Positions 35,694-44,091 of a stretch of 44,345 nt of DNA are shown here, piece after piece (positions within the stretch are counted from its first letter, which is position 1; each line of letters opens with the position of its first letter). Both the position numbers and the translations under genes were made by a program. The notes below the pieces were generated by a model that was given only the letters and a program-made list of their open reading frames with translations, made no database searches and was not told the origin of the DNA. The stretch is from Fimbriimonadales bacterium (GTDB lineage Bacteria; Armatimonadota; Fimbriimonadia; Fimbriimonadales; ATM1), in assembly GCA_035559795.1 (NCBI GenBank), contig DATMAR010000006.1, positions 1 to 44,345 of the forward strand. Direction: 5' to 3'.

Positions 35694-37355
35694 TTATTGC
35701 CTCTCCTCTCTTGTGATTTTTACGAAAAACGCTTCTGTTCTCCAGTCTATGTATTTTTGGTTCAAACGTTCGTATTGCGTGCGCATTTCAGGGGATAGAT
35801 TTTCTATCTTCACCGGAGTCAGCGTTTGAATGGAATGCCAAACCACTGCAATCACGACGAATGCCATGAAAGCCATCTTCGCCCAATCCACTCCCACTAA
35901 ACTTCCTAAAAGAACGGGTACACGACCCAAGTATGCGCTTGCTGCATAAAATTCATCTCCCAACAAAACGTAATCGCACGCTGCGATGAAGAAAGGCGTT
36001 TGTGTCGTTTGCGTCGAAGATGCAACCTGAATTGCGCCGACGATGTTCGCATTTTCTGCGATGATGAGTGATTCTGCGAAAAACTCTCCCATCAAGAATG
36101 CTGCTGCGACACGTTCTCTTTGAATTGTTCCGGCAACGCCCGAAGCGAATGCGAACTGACGGTCGCTGACGAAACGCACACTATCCGGGTCGAATCTTTC
36201 CGGTGCGCCTTCGCTCAAATAAACGTCTCGAACGATTTCCTGTGCTACACCATAAACACCTGCATGAGCGGTAAGCAAACGAATCGGGGTCGCAAAACGC
36301 ACTGCAGTACGAACTACCGATGCGAAAATCGTAAGAGCCTGTACAGAAATTCCGTCTAACGCACCTATTCCTGGAACCATCAAGACAGGGCGAGCCGTTT
36401 CTGTTGCACGCCCCACCGCTTCGTCAATTTGGTCTAATCCTGCAATGCGACGAATGCTAAGCCCTTTCGCTCTTTGTGCACGTGCGATGTTGAAGAGAAC
36501 CCCCGCTCCGACACCTATCATCGTTAACACGAGCAACCATCCTAATTTCGAATATTGCAGAAAGGGTCTCCAACTCGTGTTTGGTTCTTTGGCGGCATGT
36601 TGAACATAATTCACCATGGACTGTAAATCGGGAAATCTTCGGGAATAGTGAACGCGAATCCCTTCGATGTGATATTCCGTAACATCCATAACGTATTCCC
36701 CCGAAGACAATTTCCAACCGAATACGCTCCAGGGTCCGATAAGTTCTCCCCAATCTAATTGAGCATTCAAACTTTGCGCGCGTTTTTGCTTCCAATCGAT
36801 CCAGTTCGGACTTTCCTCTGGCAGTTGTTGCATCATTTGCCTTGCGTCAGTGAAGCTTTGGCTTTGTGCGATGGTAACGCCCCCCCGTCCATCGGAGACT
36901 AAGGTGTCGAGCACTCCGCTACCGTCAGGAAGAGTCCAGCCATACAAATGCCCCCCCGGTGTCGGCGCGATGAAAGTCCCTTGCGCTCCGTTGAGTTCTT
37001 CCGAACGTTTCTTTCGATATTCCGAAATGGGATTTTCCGAAGGCTTTGTCTTATCCCTTTCCGTTTTGATAAAGTCCATCGCCTCCGCATCGCTGTCGAA
37101 GGGAATGGTTCGTTCGATAAAAACTCGCCCATCCCGAGTCGTGAGCAAATCGAGAACGATTTGACCGGATTCCAATGTCCATTTCACCCACCTCGCCCCA
37201 TCCACCTCTTCGATTGTATGCCCCTTTTCTGCGTCTGCTACGAGTTCGATGGGACGCTGTTGGAGATAAGCGGATTCGTCAGGGAAACTTTTAGCAACAC
37301 AGCCATGCATAAAAAACATGGCTATGAGTGCCGTGAATCCGAAAAAGGAGCGCAT
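35694..37355 (-). CDS. DUF6754-like lipoprotein with membrane anchor
   Basis: 553 residues. The N-terminus is a lipoprotein-type signal ending FFMHGC-V, so Cys18 is the likely lipidation site. Three ~80-residue units follow, each with a WxLxSGxxVxD core. After a membrane helix (about 280-305), a ~230-residue domain starts DQIDEAVGRATETARPVLMV. It runs through VRFVSDRQFAFASGVAGTIQ and ends VRVPVLLGSLVGVDWAKM-like, which I recall as the DUF6754 pattern. It ends with another helix and a charged tail. Function is unknown. It shares one base with the preceding gene (TAATG) and abuts the next, in a block of six co-oriented genes. It is the largest member and a likely core part. Confidence 0.72.
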   Translation of the reverse strand: MRSFFGFTALIAMFFMHGCVAKSFPDESAYLQQRPIELVADAEKGHTIEEVDGARWVKWTLESGQIVLDLLTTRDGRVFIERTIPFDSDAEAMDFIKTERDKTKPSENPISEYRKKRSEELNGAQGTFIAPTPGGHLYGWTLPDGSGVLDTLVSDGRGGVTIAQSQSFTDARQMMQQLPEESPNWIDWKQKRAQSLNAQLDWGELIGPWSVFGWKLSSGEYVMDVTEYHIEGIRVHYSRRFPDLQSMVNYVQHAAKEPNTSWRPFLQYSKLGWLLVLTMIGVGAGVLFNIARAQRAKGLSIRRIAGLDQIDEAVGRATETARPVLMVPGIGALDGISVQALTIFASVVRTAVRFATPIRLLTAHAGVYGVAQEIVRDVYLSEGAPERFDPDSVRFVSDRQFAFASGVAGTIQRERVAAAFLMGEFFAESLIIAENANIVGAIQVASSTQTTQTPFFIAACDYVLLGDEFYAASAYLGRVPVLLGSLVGVDWAKMAFMAFVVIAVVWHSIQTLTPVKIENLSPEMRTQYERLNQKYIDWRTEAFFVKITREERQ

Positions 37356-37660
37356 TACGTTTTTTCTCCGCCTTCGTCCTCGCGAGATGGCTCTTCTAAA
37401 AGACGGATGAGCATCTCGATATTTTCACGCTCCGAGAAAAATTGTGAATAGCGGTCTACGAATTCGAAGCCTAAAACAGGAATGAGGAATGGGGAAAAGG
37501 CGAGTGCTGCATGCCCGGCGACGTTTGCGAGCGGCTTGTGCATTTCCAGCGCAAGGATAGCCGCCGCTTCGAGTTTGCGTTTTTTGATTTCCTTTGCGAT
37601 TTTTTCGGCGATTTCCTTTCGCTCCTCTTCCGAAAGAGGCTTATCCCATAGTCGAAGCAT
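37355..37660 (-). CDS. Small uncharacterised protein of the DUF6754 cluster
   Basis: 101 residues. The N-terminal ~40 are strongly charged and helical (LSEEERKEIAEKIAKEIKKR), followed by a hydrophobic helix (AALAFSPFLIPVLGFEFV) and an acidic C-terminal tail. It may be peripheral or single-pass at the membrane. Its start lies 20 bp inside the preceding gene, and its stop shares the A of the next ATG (TAATG), so expression depends on the cluster. No recognised family. Confidence 0.6.
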   Translation of the reverse strand: MLRLWDKPLSEEERKEIAEKIAKEIKKRKLEAAAILALEMHKPLANVAGHAALAFSPFLIPVLGFEFVDRYSQFFSERENIEMLIRLLEEPSREDEGGEKT

Positions 37661-38084
37661 GTTTCTCCCTATAGTACGCTATGCGTTCTAATATTTCCTC
37701 TTTATTGCCATTCGTTCTCAGGAATACTCCGCGAAAAGGCGACAGGCGACTCGGTTTTTCGAGAGGGGAGAGTTTTATCCCATCATCGCCCTCTATTACT
37801 CGTTTGACGTTTTCCCAACGTATTTCGGAGACGATGAACCCACAGCGGCTTTTTGCGCTTTGTTCATCTAACCTATAGTAAATAGGAAGGAGAAAATCCG
37901 CAAGACTCGCGACGATAACGACGAAGCCGATTATCGCCATCCAAATCGTCCCCGAAAGGAACAACCCTAAAAGACCTCCGGTAATGGCTGCCATTAGAAC
38001 AATCATGGCTTTTCCCGGGTTCTTCCGAGCAAGATGAACTTTCCATTGAAGTGCGTTGCCTAATGTTTCGGAAAGCACTTTCAT
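37641..38084 (-). CDS. Small uncharacterised membrane protein with a PH-like C-terminal part
   Basis: 147 residues. Two helices fall near 27-60 (MIVLMAAITGGLLGLFLSGT and the following MAIIGFVVIVASLADFLL). The rest (about 75-147) is a soluble domain containing ISEIRWENVKRVIEGDDGI, SRLSPFRGVFLRTNGNKEE and a helical end. This alternation is compatible with a bacterial PH-like (YdbS/YcdB type) domain, but the match is weak. It starts 28 bp after prs and is the first of the membrane block. No recognised family. Confidence 0.6.
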   Translation of the reverse strand: MKVLSETLGNALQWKVHLARKNPGKAMIVLMAAITGGLLGLFLSGTIWMAIIGFVVIVASLADFLLPIYYRLDEQSAKSRCGFIVSEIRWENVKRVIEGDDGIKLSPLEKPSRLSPFRGVFLRTNGNKEEILERIAYYREKHASTMG

Positions 38085-38112
38085 ATGATTCTATTGTAGA
38101 AGACGAATAAGA

Positions 38113-39129
38113 CTACCGCCAATCATCGAACATGCTACTCACGGATTGGTCGAGATGGATTCTGCGAATCGCCTCCGCCAAAAGCGGAGCAGCAGAGAGA
38201 ACCGTGAGTTTTGAAAATCGCTTCTCTTCGGGAATAGGCACGGTATCGGAGCAAATTACTTGCGAGATAGGCGCCTTTTCTAAAAGATGCGGACATTCTC
38301 CGCTGAATACAGCGTGTGTACACGTAGCGACTACCTCTTTCGCTCCTCTCGTTAAGAGCGCTTCTGTGCCGCGTATAACCGACCCCCCCGTATCGATGAT
38401 GTCGTCTATCATCACTGCGATTTTGCCTTTGACCTCGCCGATGATTTCCATGACATCCACTTTCCCGGGCTCGGGTCTTCGTTTTGCGATAATCGCGAGC
38501 GGTTTCGCAAGTTGGTTCGCTAACATCCTCGCGCGGGGAACCCCCCCTACGTCCGGTGAAACCACAACGGTGTCTTGCTCCGCAAATCCTTGACTTATCA
38601 AATAACGCCCAATCGTAGGACCCATATAAAGGTGGTCTACGGGTACGGAAAAGAATCCTTGAATTTGTTCTGCATGCAAATCACAAGTCAATACGCGATG
38701 TGCACCGGCGAGTGTAATCAAATCGGCAATCAATCGCGCAGTGACCGGCTCGCGCGGCTTGATTTTCTTATCCTGTCGCGCATATCCGTAATAGGAAAGA
38801 ACGACGGTAACTCTTTTTGCCGATGCCCTTCGAAAAGCATCGAGCATGATCAGGAGTTCCATGATGTTATCGTTCGCAGGAGCGCAAGTGGGCTGAATGA
38901 TAAAAACATCGCATCCTCTCGCGCTTTCGTTTACCTGCACCTTGATTTCCCCGTCGCTGAAACGAGAACAGGATATCTTTCCCATTTGAATGCCCAGATA
39001 CTCTGCGATTTTTCTCGCTAATTCTGGGTTCGCATTTCCCGTGAACAATTTCAAAAGAGATAAATCCTCAGGATGAGTGATTTCTTTCGTCACGATTTCT
39101 TCGCTCGCTTGGTACGCTTTTGTCTCCAT
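38113..39129 (-). CDS. prs: Ribose-phosphate pyrophosphokinase
   Basis: 338 residues. Makes phosphoribosyl pyrophosphate from ribose 5-phosphate and ATP for purine, pyrimidine, His and Trp synthesis. Conserved parts are LKLFTGNANPELARKIAEYL, SYYGYARQDKKIKPREPVTA, the PRPP-binding region VVSPDVGGVPRARMLA, the loop IAKRRPEPGKVDV, and DDIIDTGGSVIRG. About 24 residues precede the usual start, encoded in the 40-bp overlap with glmU; a TTG at the family start is an alternative. It is cytosolic. glmU-prs is a frequent gene pair, which supports the assignment. Confidence 0.96.
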   Translation of the reverse strand: METKAYQASEEIVTKEITHPEDLSLLKLFTGNANPELARKIAEYLGIQMGKISCSRFSDGEIKVQVNESARGCDVFIIQPTCAPANDNIMELLIMLDAFRRASAKRVTVVLSYYGYARQDKKIKPREPVTARLIADLITLAGAHRVLTCDLHAEQIQGFFSVPVDHLYMGPTIGRYLISQGFAEQDTVVVSPDVGGVPRARMLANQLAKPLAIIAKRRPEPGKVDVMEIIGEVKGKIAVMIDDIIDTGGSVIRGTEALLTRGAKEVVATCTHAVFSGECPHLLEKAPISQVICSDTVPIPEEKRFSKLTVLSAAPLLAEAIRRIHLDQSVSSMFDDWR

Positions 39130-40478
39130 TCTTTAGCCCAGTTTTCCTTATTGATTTGTTTTGCTCTTCCGATTGCCAGCGCGTCAGGTGGAACGTCTTC
39201 GTTGATCACGCTTCCCGCTCCGGTAATCGCTCGGTCTCCTATTGTAACTGGTGCGATGAGCGTCGTGTTGGAGCCGATGAACGCTCCTGCGCCAATCACG
39301 GTTCGATTTTTTTGAAATCCATCGAAATTGCACGTGATAGTACCTGCCCCTACGTTCGCCGATTCCCCGACCGTGCTGTCACCGATATAACTTAAATGAG
39401 CGATGGACGCGTTTTTCCCGATTTCCGAGTTTTTCACCTCCACGAAGTTTCCGATTCGCGCGTTTTCGCCAATTTTCGTACCCGTGCGGACGTTAGCAAA
39501 AGGACCCACCCTCGTACCCTTTCCGATAACCGCCTCTTGCAAATGGCTTAAAAGCACACTGCATTCGTCTGCAATGGAGCAATCTTTGATTTTCGTGCAT
39601 GGTCCGATTTGGCAACGCTCTCCGATTCTGGTTTTTCCCTCGAGAAAAGTCATCGGCTCGATGTTCGTGTCTTTACCGATTCGAACGTCGAAATGTATAT
39701 AAGTAGTATGCGGGTCTCGAATCGTTACGCCTTCTTGAGCGTGTCTTTGCAAAATTTGCATTCTCAAGATTTTTTCCGCCTCTGCCAAGTGCCAACGCGT
39801 GTTCACTCCGAGAAAAGTTTTGCTGTCTGCGAATTTCACAACGATACAATTTCCTCTTTCTGAGAAAAGCTCGATGACATCCGTTAGATAAAATTCGCCT
39901 TTTTTACTCGGGCGAAGTTTCGAAAGAGCATTACGAAGACTTTTGGCATCGAACACATACACGGAGGTGCAGACTTCCGAAATCTTTTTTTCTTCGCGTG
40001 CGGCGTCTGCTTCCTCGACGATTCGTTTTAGATACCCACTATCGTCGCGAACGATGCGGCCATAGCCGGTAGGGTCGCTCATTTCACATGTGGCGAGCGC
40101 ACAGATTGCCTTCGATTCTTTCGCTTTAGAAAAAAGCGTCGAGAAAACCTCTTTCGTGACGAGCGGAGTGTCGGCGGATGCGACTAAGACATATCCATTG
40201 TAATCGCCTAATGCCTCCAAACCCGTTCTGCATGCATCCGCTGTGCCCAGTTGTTTTTTTTGAATGGCATAAATGTAGTTTTTCCCTAAGGCTTCGCGAG
40301 CTTGTTCTACGAACTGCCCGACGACCATAACCGGCTTTTTCACTCCCGCTTCCCTCATAGCGCGCCCGACCAATTCCGCCATCGGCACCCCACAAATCGG
40401 AAAAAGCGCTTTCGGCGTTTCCGACTTCATTCGGGTGCCTTTACCCGCGGCGAGCACGATTCCAGCAAGACTGGGCAA
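39090..40478 (-). CDS. glmU: Bifunctional N-acetylglucosamine-1-phosphate uridylyltransferase/acetyltransferase
   Basis: 462 residues, normal for GlmU. The N-terminal pyrophosphorylase has the signature LAAGKGTRMKSETPKALFPI. The C-terminal half is a left-handed beta-helix of hexapeptide repeats (from TFLEGKTRIGERCQIGPCTK to VTIGDRAITGAGSVINEDVP), which acetylates glucosamine 1-phosphate. The product, UDP-N-acetylglucosamine, feeds peptidoglycan and lipopolysaccharide. The start is TTG at 40478, supported by GAGG eight nt upstream. It overlaps prs by 40 bp at its 3' end. Confidence 0.96.
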   Translation of the reverse strand: MPSLAGIVLAAGKGTRMKSETPKALFPICGVPMAELVGRAMREAGVKKPVMVVGQFVEQAREALGKNYIYAIQKKQLGTADACRTGLEALGDYNGYVLVASADTPLVTKEVFSTLFSKAKESKAICALATCEMSDPTGYGRIVRDDSGYLKRIVEEADAAREEKKISEVCTSVYVFDAKSLRNALSKLRPSKKGEFYLTDVIELFSERGNCIVVKFADSKTFLGVNTRWHLAEAEKILRMQILQRHAQEGVTIRDPHTTYIHFDVRIGKDTNIEPMTFLEGKTRIGERCQIGPCTKIKDCSIADECSVLLSHLQEAVIGKGTRVGPFANVRTGTKIGENARIGNFVEVKNSEIGKNASIAHLSYIGDSTVGESANVGAGTITCNFDGFQKNRTVIGAGAFIGSNTTLIAPVTIGDRAITGAGSVINEDVPPDALAIGRAKQINKENWAKEWRQKRTKRAKKS

Positions 40479-40561
40479 CTTAAAGCCTCAAAAAAAGATT
40501 GCTAAAGATTGTGACGCATAGAGAGATGTTTATGAATGCAAAGAAGATCCTTTGAAGGTTG

Positions 40562-41803
40562 TTATGCCGCGTTATCGCCGAAGCCTTCACTGAACAGCGA
40601 GGTTTTGAGGAAACCGATTCGTTCGGGTGCGGTTTCTTTCGCCTCCATAATCGCAGCCGGAAAAACTTTGTGCTTGCCGAATTTTTGATTCACCTTGTCC
40701 GCCGCTCTCGCCAAACTCTCGTAACGGTTCTCTGACTCGAACAATGACAACTGTCCCGATGGCGTTAGATTATAAAATGCGACCGACACCATCGTCGGCT
40801 GATTCACCGGATTTTTCTTCCAATCCTTTTGCAAAACTTCGATAAATCGCAGTGTGTCGCACGAAGGCGGAAAACGAGATTCCGTTTCCCAACGACCGTC
40901 TTTTCCTCGCACCCGAAACGATACAGCGCGCGCCGAATAGCCCTCTTTGCGCAAACGCGCTGAACCTTTTTCGATTAATCGCAGAAGAACTTCATAACTT
41001 CGCTGACGCGAACGATACTCCGGAGGCAAAACGTGTTCATGACCGAACGACTGTCGCTTGGTTTCCAATTCCCCGATGTCGTGCCCTTTGAGAAGATGCC
41101 ACCATCGCGCACCGATCACACTGCCGAAAGCGCGGCGCAACTCCTGCTGGGAGGCGCGCAGTAAGTCTGTCGTCGTATAAATCCCTGCCAAATTAAGCCG
41201 AACGACCATTCGCCGATTGACGCCGGGCAAATCCGTCAAAAGCATCCCTTTCAGGCGCTCCTCCAGTTCCTCTGGCAGAAGCATCACCAAGCCATCCGGT
41301 TTTTGGAGTTTCGTGCCTACTTTCGCCAAGAATGCGTTCGGAGCAAGACCTATGGAACAGGTGAGGCACTCTCCGACCCTCTCTCGAATCGCTTTTTTGA
41401 TGCGCAGGGCGATTTCGAGGGCGGCTTCTCTCGTAGCCTCGCTCTTGAGCAAATGCACGCGCACCTCATCGATAGAGCATTCCGCTTCTACGGGAACGAC
41501 CGTTTCAATCGCTTCGATGATTCGCTCGTGATATTTCACGTAGAGGGGGTGATTCGCTTCGACCAGTGCGATTTCAGGGCAGATTTCCTTCGCTTCTCGA
41601 ACGAGGGTGCCCGTCACGACCCCGTAACGCTTCGCCTCGTAACTGGCTGCGATGATGCACGCTCCGTCTGCGAGGACCTGCACCACGCCTACGGGACGCC
41701 CGCGCAATTCCTTCCGCTCCTGCTGTTCTACTGAGGCGAAATAGGCATTCAGATCGAGGAACAGGTACCGAAACGGCGCCTTCTGCCCTGGCTTATAAGA
41801 CAT
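40562..41803 (-). CDS. dinB: Y-family DNA polymerase, DinB-like
   Basis: 413 residues from ATG 41803; TTG 41836 is an upstream alternative. Catalytic palm residues appear as Asp in FLDLNAYFASVEQQ and Asp-Glu in ECSIDEVRV. The sequence after IDE differs from the usual SIDEAFLDL, which is a slight divergence. Finger and thumb parts include ASYEAKRYGVVTGTLVREA and CSIGLAPNAFLAKVGTKLQK, PDGL, and the helix-hairpin LPGVNRRMVVRLNLAGI. The little-finger region contains FRVRGKDGRWETESRFPPS. Near residue 360 QLSLF is a canonical beta-clamp-binding motif. It performs translesion synthesis with low fidelity. No LexA box was recognised upstream. Confidence 0.88.
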   Translation of the reverse strand: MSYKPGQKAPFRYLFLDLNAYFASVEQQERKELRGRPVGVVQVLADGACIIAASYEAKRYGVVTGTLVREAKEICPEIALVEANHPLYVKYHERIIEAIETVVPVEAECSIDEVRVHLLKSEATREAALEIALRIKKAIRERVGECLTCSIGLAPNAFLAKVGTKLQKPDGLVMLLPEELEERLKGMLLTDLPGVNRRMVVRLNLAGIYTTTDLLRASQQELRRAFGSVIGARWWHLLKGHDIGELETKRQSFGHEHVLPPEYRSRQRSYEVLLRLIEKGSARLRKEGYSARAVSFRVRGKDGRWETESRFPPSCDTLRFIEVLQKDWKKNPVNQPTMVSVAFYNLTPSGQLSLFESENRYESLARAADKVNQKFGKHKVFPAAIMEAKETAPERIGFLKTSLFSEGFGDNAA

Positions 41804-41937
41804 GTCCACATGGAGTATTCCGCAGATAGTAGACAAATGTCAACTACTTGGGAAGGCGCATCGTGGGAAAAGGTTTTTTTCAAAAAAATCTTTTCTAACT
41901 TCTGTAAAAGCGATGTAGAATGGAGATTAAGCCTCGT

Positions 41938-41953
41938 CCGGAGAGGTCTCCGG
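41938..41953. repeat. Hairpin between dinB and the RHS fragment
   Basis: CCGGAGA (41938-41944) and TCTCCGG (41947-41953) are perfect reverse complements; outer CCTC and GAGG can extend the stem with a 2-nt bulge. It lies in the 165-bp divergent gap that also contains AAGAAGTAAG direct repeats (41960-41976). Its role is unknown. Confidence 0.4.
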
Positions 41954-42056
41954 GAGGGGAAGAAGTAAGAAGTAAGCAGAAAGCACTACCGCGAGGAGAT
42001 AACTTACGCAGATTACGTATTCGGACGGTACGCCGGCGAAGACCTTCACGTATGAC

Positions 42057-43040
42057 TTGGCGGGCAGGATGAAAACGGTAGAGCAGAATGGGCAGGTATT
42101 GAGGACGTATAACTGGAATAAAAAAGACAGGCTCAATTCTATCGTTTACAACGGGGGGGCGACGAATAACTTTGCTTATAACGGTGTCAATGCAAGGATT
42201 TATAAACAGGATAATACAGGAACTTACAATTTCAAACGCTCAGGCATCGGGGTAACGGCTCCTGTTCTTTCCGACAGCGCGGCGCAGTATCTGCCTGGGA
42301 TTTCCGAGAGCAGGGGTGGTGTATCGAAGTTCATGCATTCGGGAATCAAAAACGCAAATATGCAGACGGATTCCATTCAATTCATCGCGGCAACCCAGCG
42401 TTACGACGCTTTCGGCAACTGTATTGCATATACTGGAAGTTGGAGCGGGCCTTTTGGATACGGGGGGCATTTTGGTTATCAGACGGATTCGGATTCCGGG
42501 TTGTTGCTTTTAGGTCATCGCTATTACGACCCGAGCATCGGGCGTTTTATAAGCCGTGACATCGCAAAAGATGGAAGAAATTGGTATGTGTATTGTCGGA
42601 ATAATCCTATCGTAAGTGCTGATCCTGCTGGTTTGCTTGTTGCGCGTCCTTATCCTGAAACGTATCCTGATCTATACGCTTTTATTCGTTGGCTCTTGGA
42701 TTTGTTTCCTTTTCTTGATTTTGAACTTCGAATTGAAAATGGTCAACCATCAAAAGATTATTTCCCGACTCCTCAACAATTTATGGGAAAGAGATTCTTA
42801 AAAGAATCACTTAAGCTTTTACCGAAGGGGGTTTCAGCAGTTCTCGGCACAGGTATGACTTTACTGGACGCAGGACTTGTTTTGGGGAAGGGTATTGGTG
42901 CAGTCGGTGGTTGGGTCAAACGGGTTCGAGCAGGTTATCGTGAAGATTTCGAGCAAGCAGGCAAATCTTGGGAAGACCAATGGAAAATTCGTTATTGGAT
43001 ACCTTTGATTAATCCATGTAAGGGAGAAATCTATTTATGA
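42057..43040 (+). CDS. C-terminal end of an RHS-repeat protein with RHS core and variable tip
   Basis: 327 residues from the ATG at 42057, but RHS-like codons run back in frame to 42003, just after a TAA. The first part holds YD-type repeats (TFTYDLAGRMKTVEQNGQVL; DRLNSIVYNGGATNNFAYNG). The core (about 115-197) has FGYQTDSDSGLLLLGHRYYD, PSIGRFISRDIAKD, WYVYCRNNPIVSADPAGL. The remaining ~130 residues are unlike any family I know: a hydrophobic Gly-rich stretch (GVSAVLGTGMTLLDAGLVLG) and a Trp-rich end. In full RHS proteins, this tip is the toxin delivered after processing. Here the gene lacks the large N-terminal shell, so it may be an orphan tip or a recombination donor. Small genes follow directly. 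Confidence 0.8.
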   Translation: MAGRMKTVEQNGQVLRTYNWNKKDRLNSIVYNGGATNNFAYNGVNARIYKQDNTGTYNFKRSGIGVTAPVLSDSAAQYLPGISESRGGVSKFMHSGIKNANMQTDSIQFIAATQRYDAFGNCIAYTGSWSGPFGYGGHFGYQTDSDSGLLLLGHRYYDPSIGRFISRDIAKDGRNWYVYCRNNPIVSADPAGLLVARPYPETYPDLYAFIRWLLDLFPFLDFELRIENGQPSKDYFPTPQQFMGKRFLKESLKLLPKGVSAVLGTGMTLLDAGLVLGKGIGAVGGWVKRVRAGYREDFEQAGKSWEDQWKIRYWIPLINPCKGEIYL

Positions 43041-43219
43041 TTTTTTTGCGATCATGTAACTCGTCTATGAGATTACTTCCAATACTATTGTATTTTCTTG
43101 TGCTAAAAGGATGTGGTGGGAAGGAAGAAAGTTACAAACAAAACAAAAACAATTTCTTTAGGTCGCATGTCATCCCCATTCCGTATCATTTGATTATTCG
43201 TCGTATGGGAAAAAATTAA
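43037..43219 (+). CDS. Small putative lipoprotein downstream of the RHS tip
   Basis: 60 residues. The start overlaps the RHS stop in ATGA, giving tight coupling. A hydrophobic segment (MRLLPILLYFLVLKGCGG, beginning at the internal Met at 43067) ends in a lipobox-like LKGC, then a Lys/Asn-rich 35-residue tail. Position and coupling are those of an immunity or accessory gene. It is short and not recognised, so it could also be unexpressed. Confidence 0.45.
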   Translation: MIFLRSCNSSMRLLPILLYFLVLKGCGGKEESYKQNKNNFFRSHVIPIPYHLIIRRMGKN

Positions 43220-43313
43220 GTTAGCATTTGCTGTTTACAGCAATGAGGTACCCTCTTCCCTAACTTCGGTAATCAATGGAGTATGCGAGCAAGACATCGA
43301 AAATAAGGAGTGA

Positions 43314-43580
43314 ATGCATAATCCGATGGATGAAAATGCAAAGAATAGTGTTTATGCTGTCATTTTCGTTGCTATAGTTATAGGGCTTATGTGCGCAGAG
43401 GTCGCCTACCGAGGACTGGTCCTTAGGGATGTACCACTGTTGACAGATGGTATTATTATTTTTGCTGGCCCTGCAAAAGGTGGCGAGGCTGTGATAACAG
43501 GTCTCAAGGCTTTATTTGGCCTTATACTGTGTATAGTCGTCATCGTAATATCCATCAGATTTTTAAGAGCGGATGTATAG
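43314..43580 (+). CDS. Small two-helix membrane protein
   Basis: 88 residues with two predicted membrane helices (about 14-32, VYAVIFVAIVIGLMCAEVA, and 63-82, ALFGLILCIVVIVISIRF), joined by a short loop holding AGPAKGGE. An AAGGAG ribosome-binding site precedes the ATG at 43314 by 3 nt; the Met at 43326 is another possible start. No known family. Located in the AT-rich downstream region of the RHS tip, so it may be an immunity or accessory protein for a membrane-active toxin. Confidence 0.5.
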   Translation: MHNPMDENAKNSVYAVIFVAIVIGLMCAEVAYRGLVLRDVPLLTDGIIIFAGPAKGGEAVITGLKALFGLILCIVVIVISIRFLRADV

Positions 43581-43639
43581 AAAAGGTGGGGTGATGTCGT
43601 AAAATATGATACAAGGGAATAGCTATATTGAGGAAGACC

Positions 43640-44086
43640 ATGGGTATAAAAAATGACTATTTCCATTACATTCTTCTAATAATTCTTTCAGCAGTTATAC
43701 CCTCTTGTGTGAGCAATCATATAAGCAATTCACATCGTGAGATTGAGAAGGTTGAGATATATTATTTACCTTTTCAAGTAGAAACTTATCTTCCTGTAAC
43801 GGTAGAAGGAATACAGCGTCAAGAATATAATGTTACACGTTATCTCCGCAAAGAGATTCGAACGATTATGCAAATAATCGAAAAGGCAACATTAACGAAA
43901 CAAAAATTTGACGAATTAAGAGTGAGATTCCTAATAAAATTCCATAGTAATGGTTTTATCGCAATGGATAAAAAGGGGTGCATCATCAAATCGGATTCGA
44001 GTGAAAAAAGAAAATTGCCCGAGAAGGATTTCAATCTACTCAAAAAGCTATTAGATTCCCGAGTGCCACCACTCGAAGTGCGGTGA
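43640..44086 (+). CDS. Putative lipoprotein of unknown function
   Basis: 148 residues from ATG 43640, chosen because GAGGA lies 5 nt upstream; TTG 43628 is an upstream alternative. The signal YILLIILSAVIPSC ends in Ser-Cys, fitting lipidation. The mature part is charged, with a mixed strand-helix pattern (VEIYYLPFQVETYLPVTVEG) and a Lys-rich C-terminal helix (LPEKDFNLLKKLLDS). No family recognised. It is the third small exported or membrane gene after the RHS tip. Confidence 0.6.
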   Translation: MGIKNDYFHYILLIILSAVIPSCVSNHISNSHREIEKVEIYYLPFQVETYLPVTVEGIQRQEYNVTRYLRKEIRTIMQIIEKATLTKQKFDELRVRFLIKFHSNGFIAMDKKGCIIKSDSSEKRKLPEKDFNLLKKLLDSRVPPLEVR

Positions 44087-44091
44087 ATTAG

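Noticed and set aside
41804-41836. Upstream codons of the dinB frame reading ILHVDM, like a DinB start
   Set aside because: The real catalytic N-terminal motif (FLDLNAYFASVEQ) lies further on; the upstream likeness is coincidental and the start would be TTG without a ribosome-binding site.
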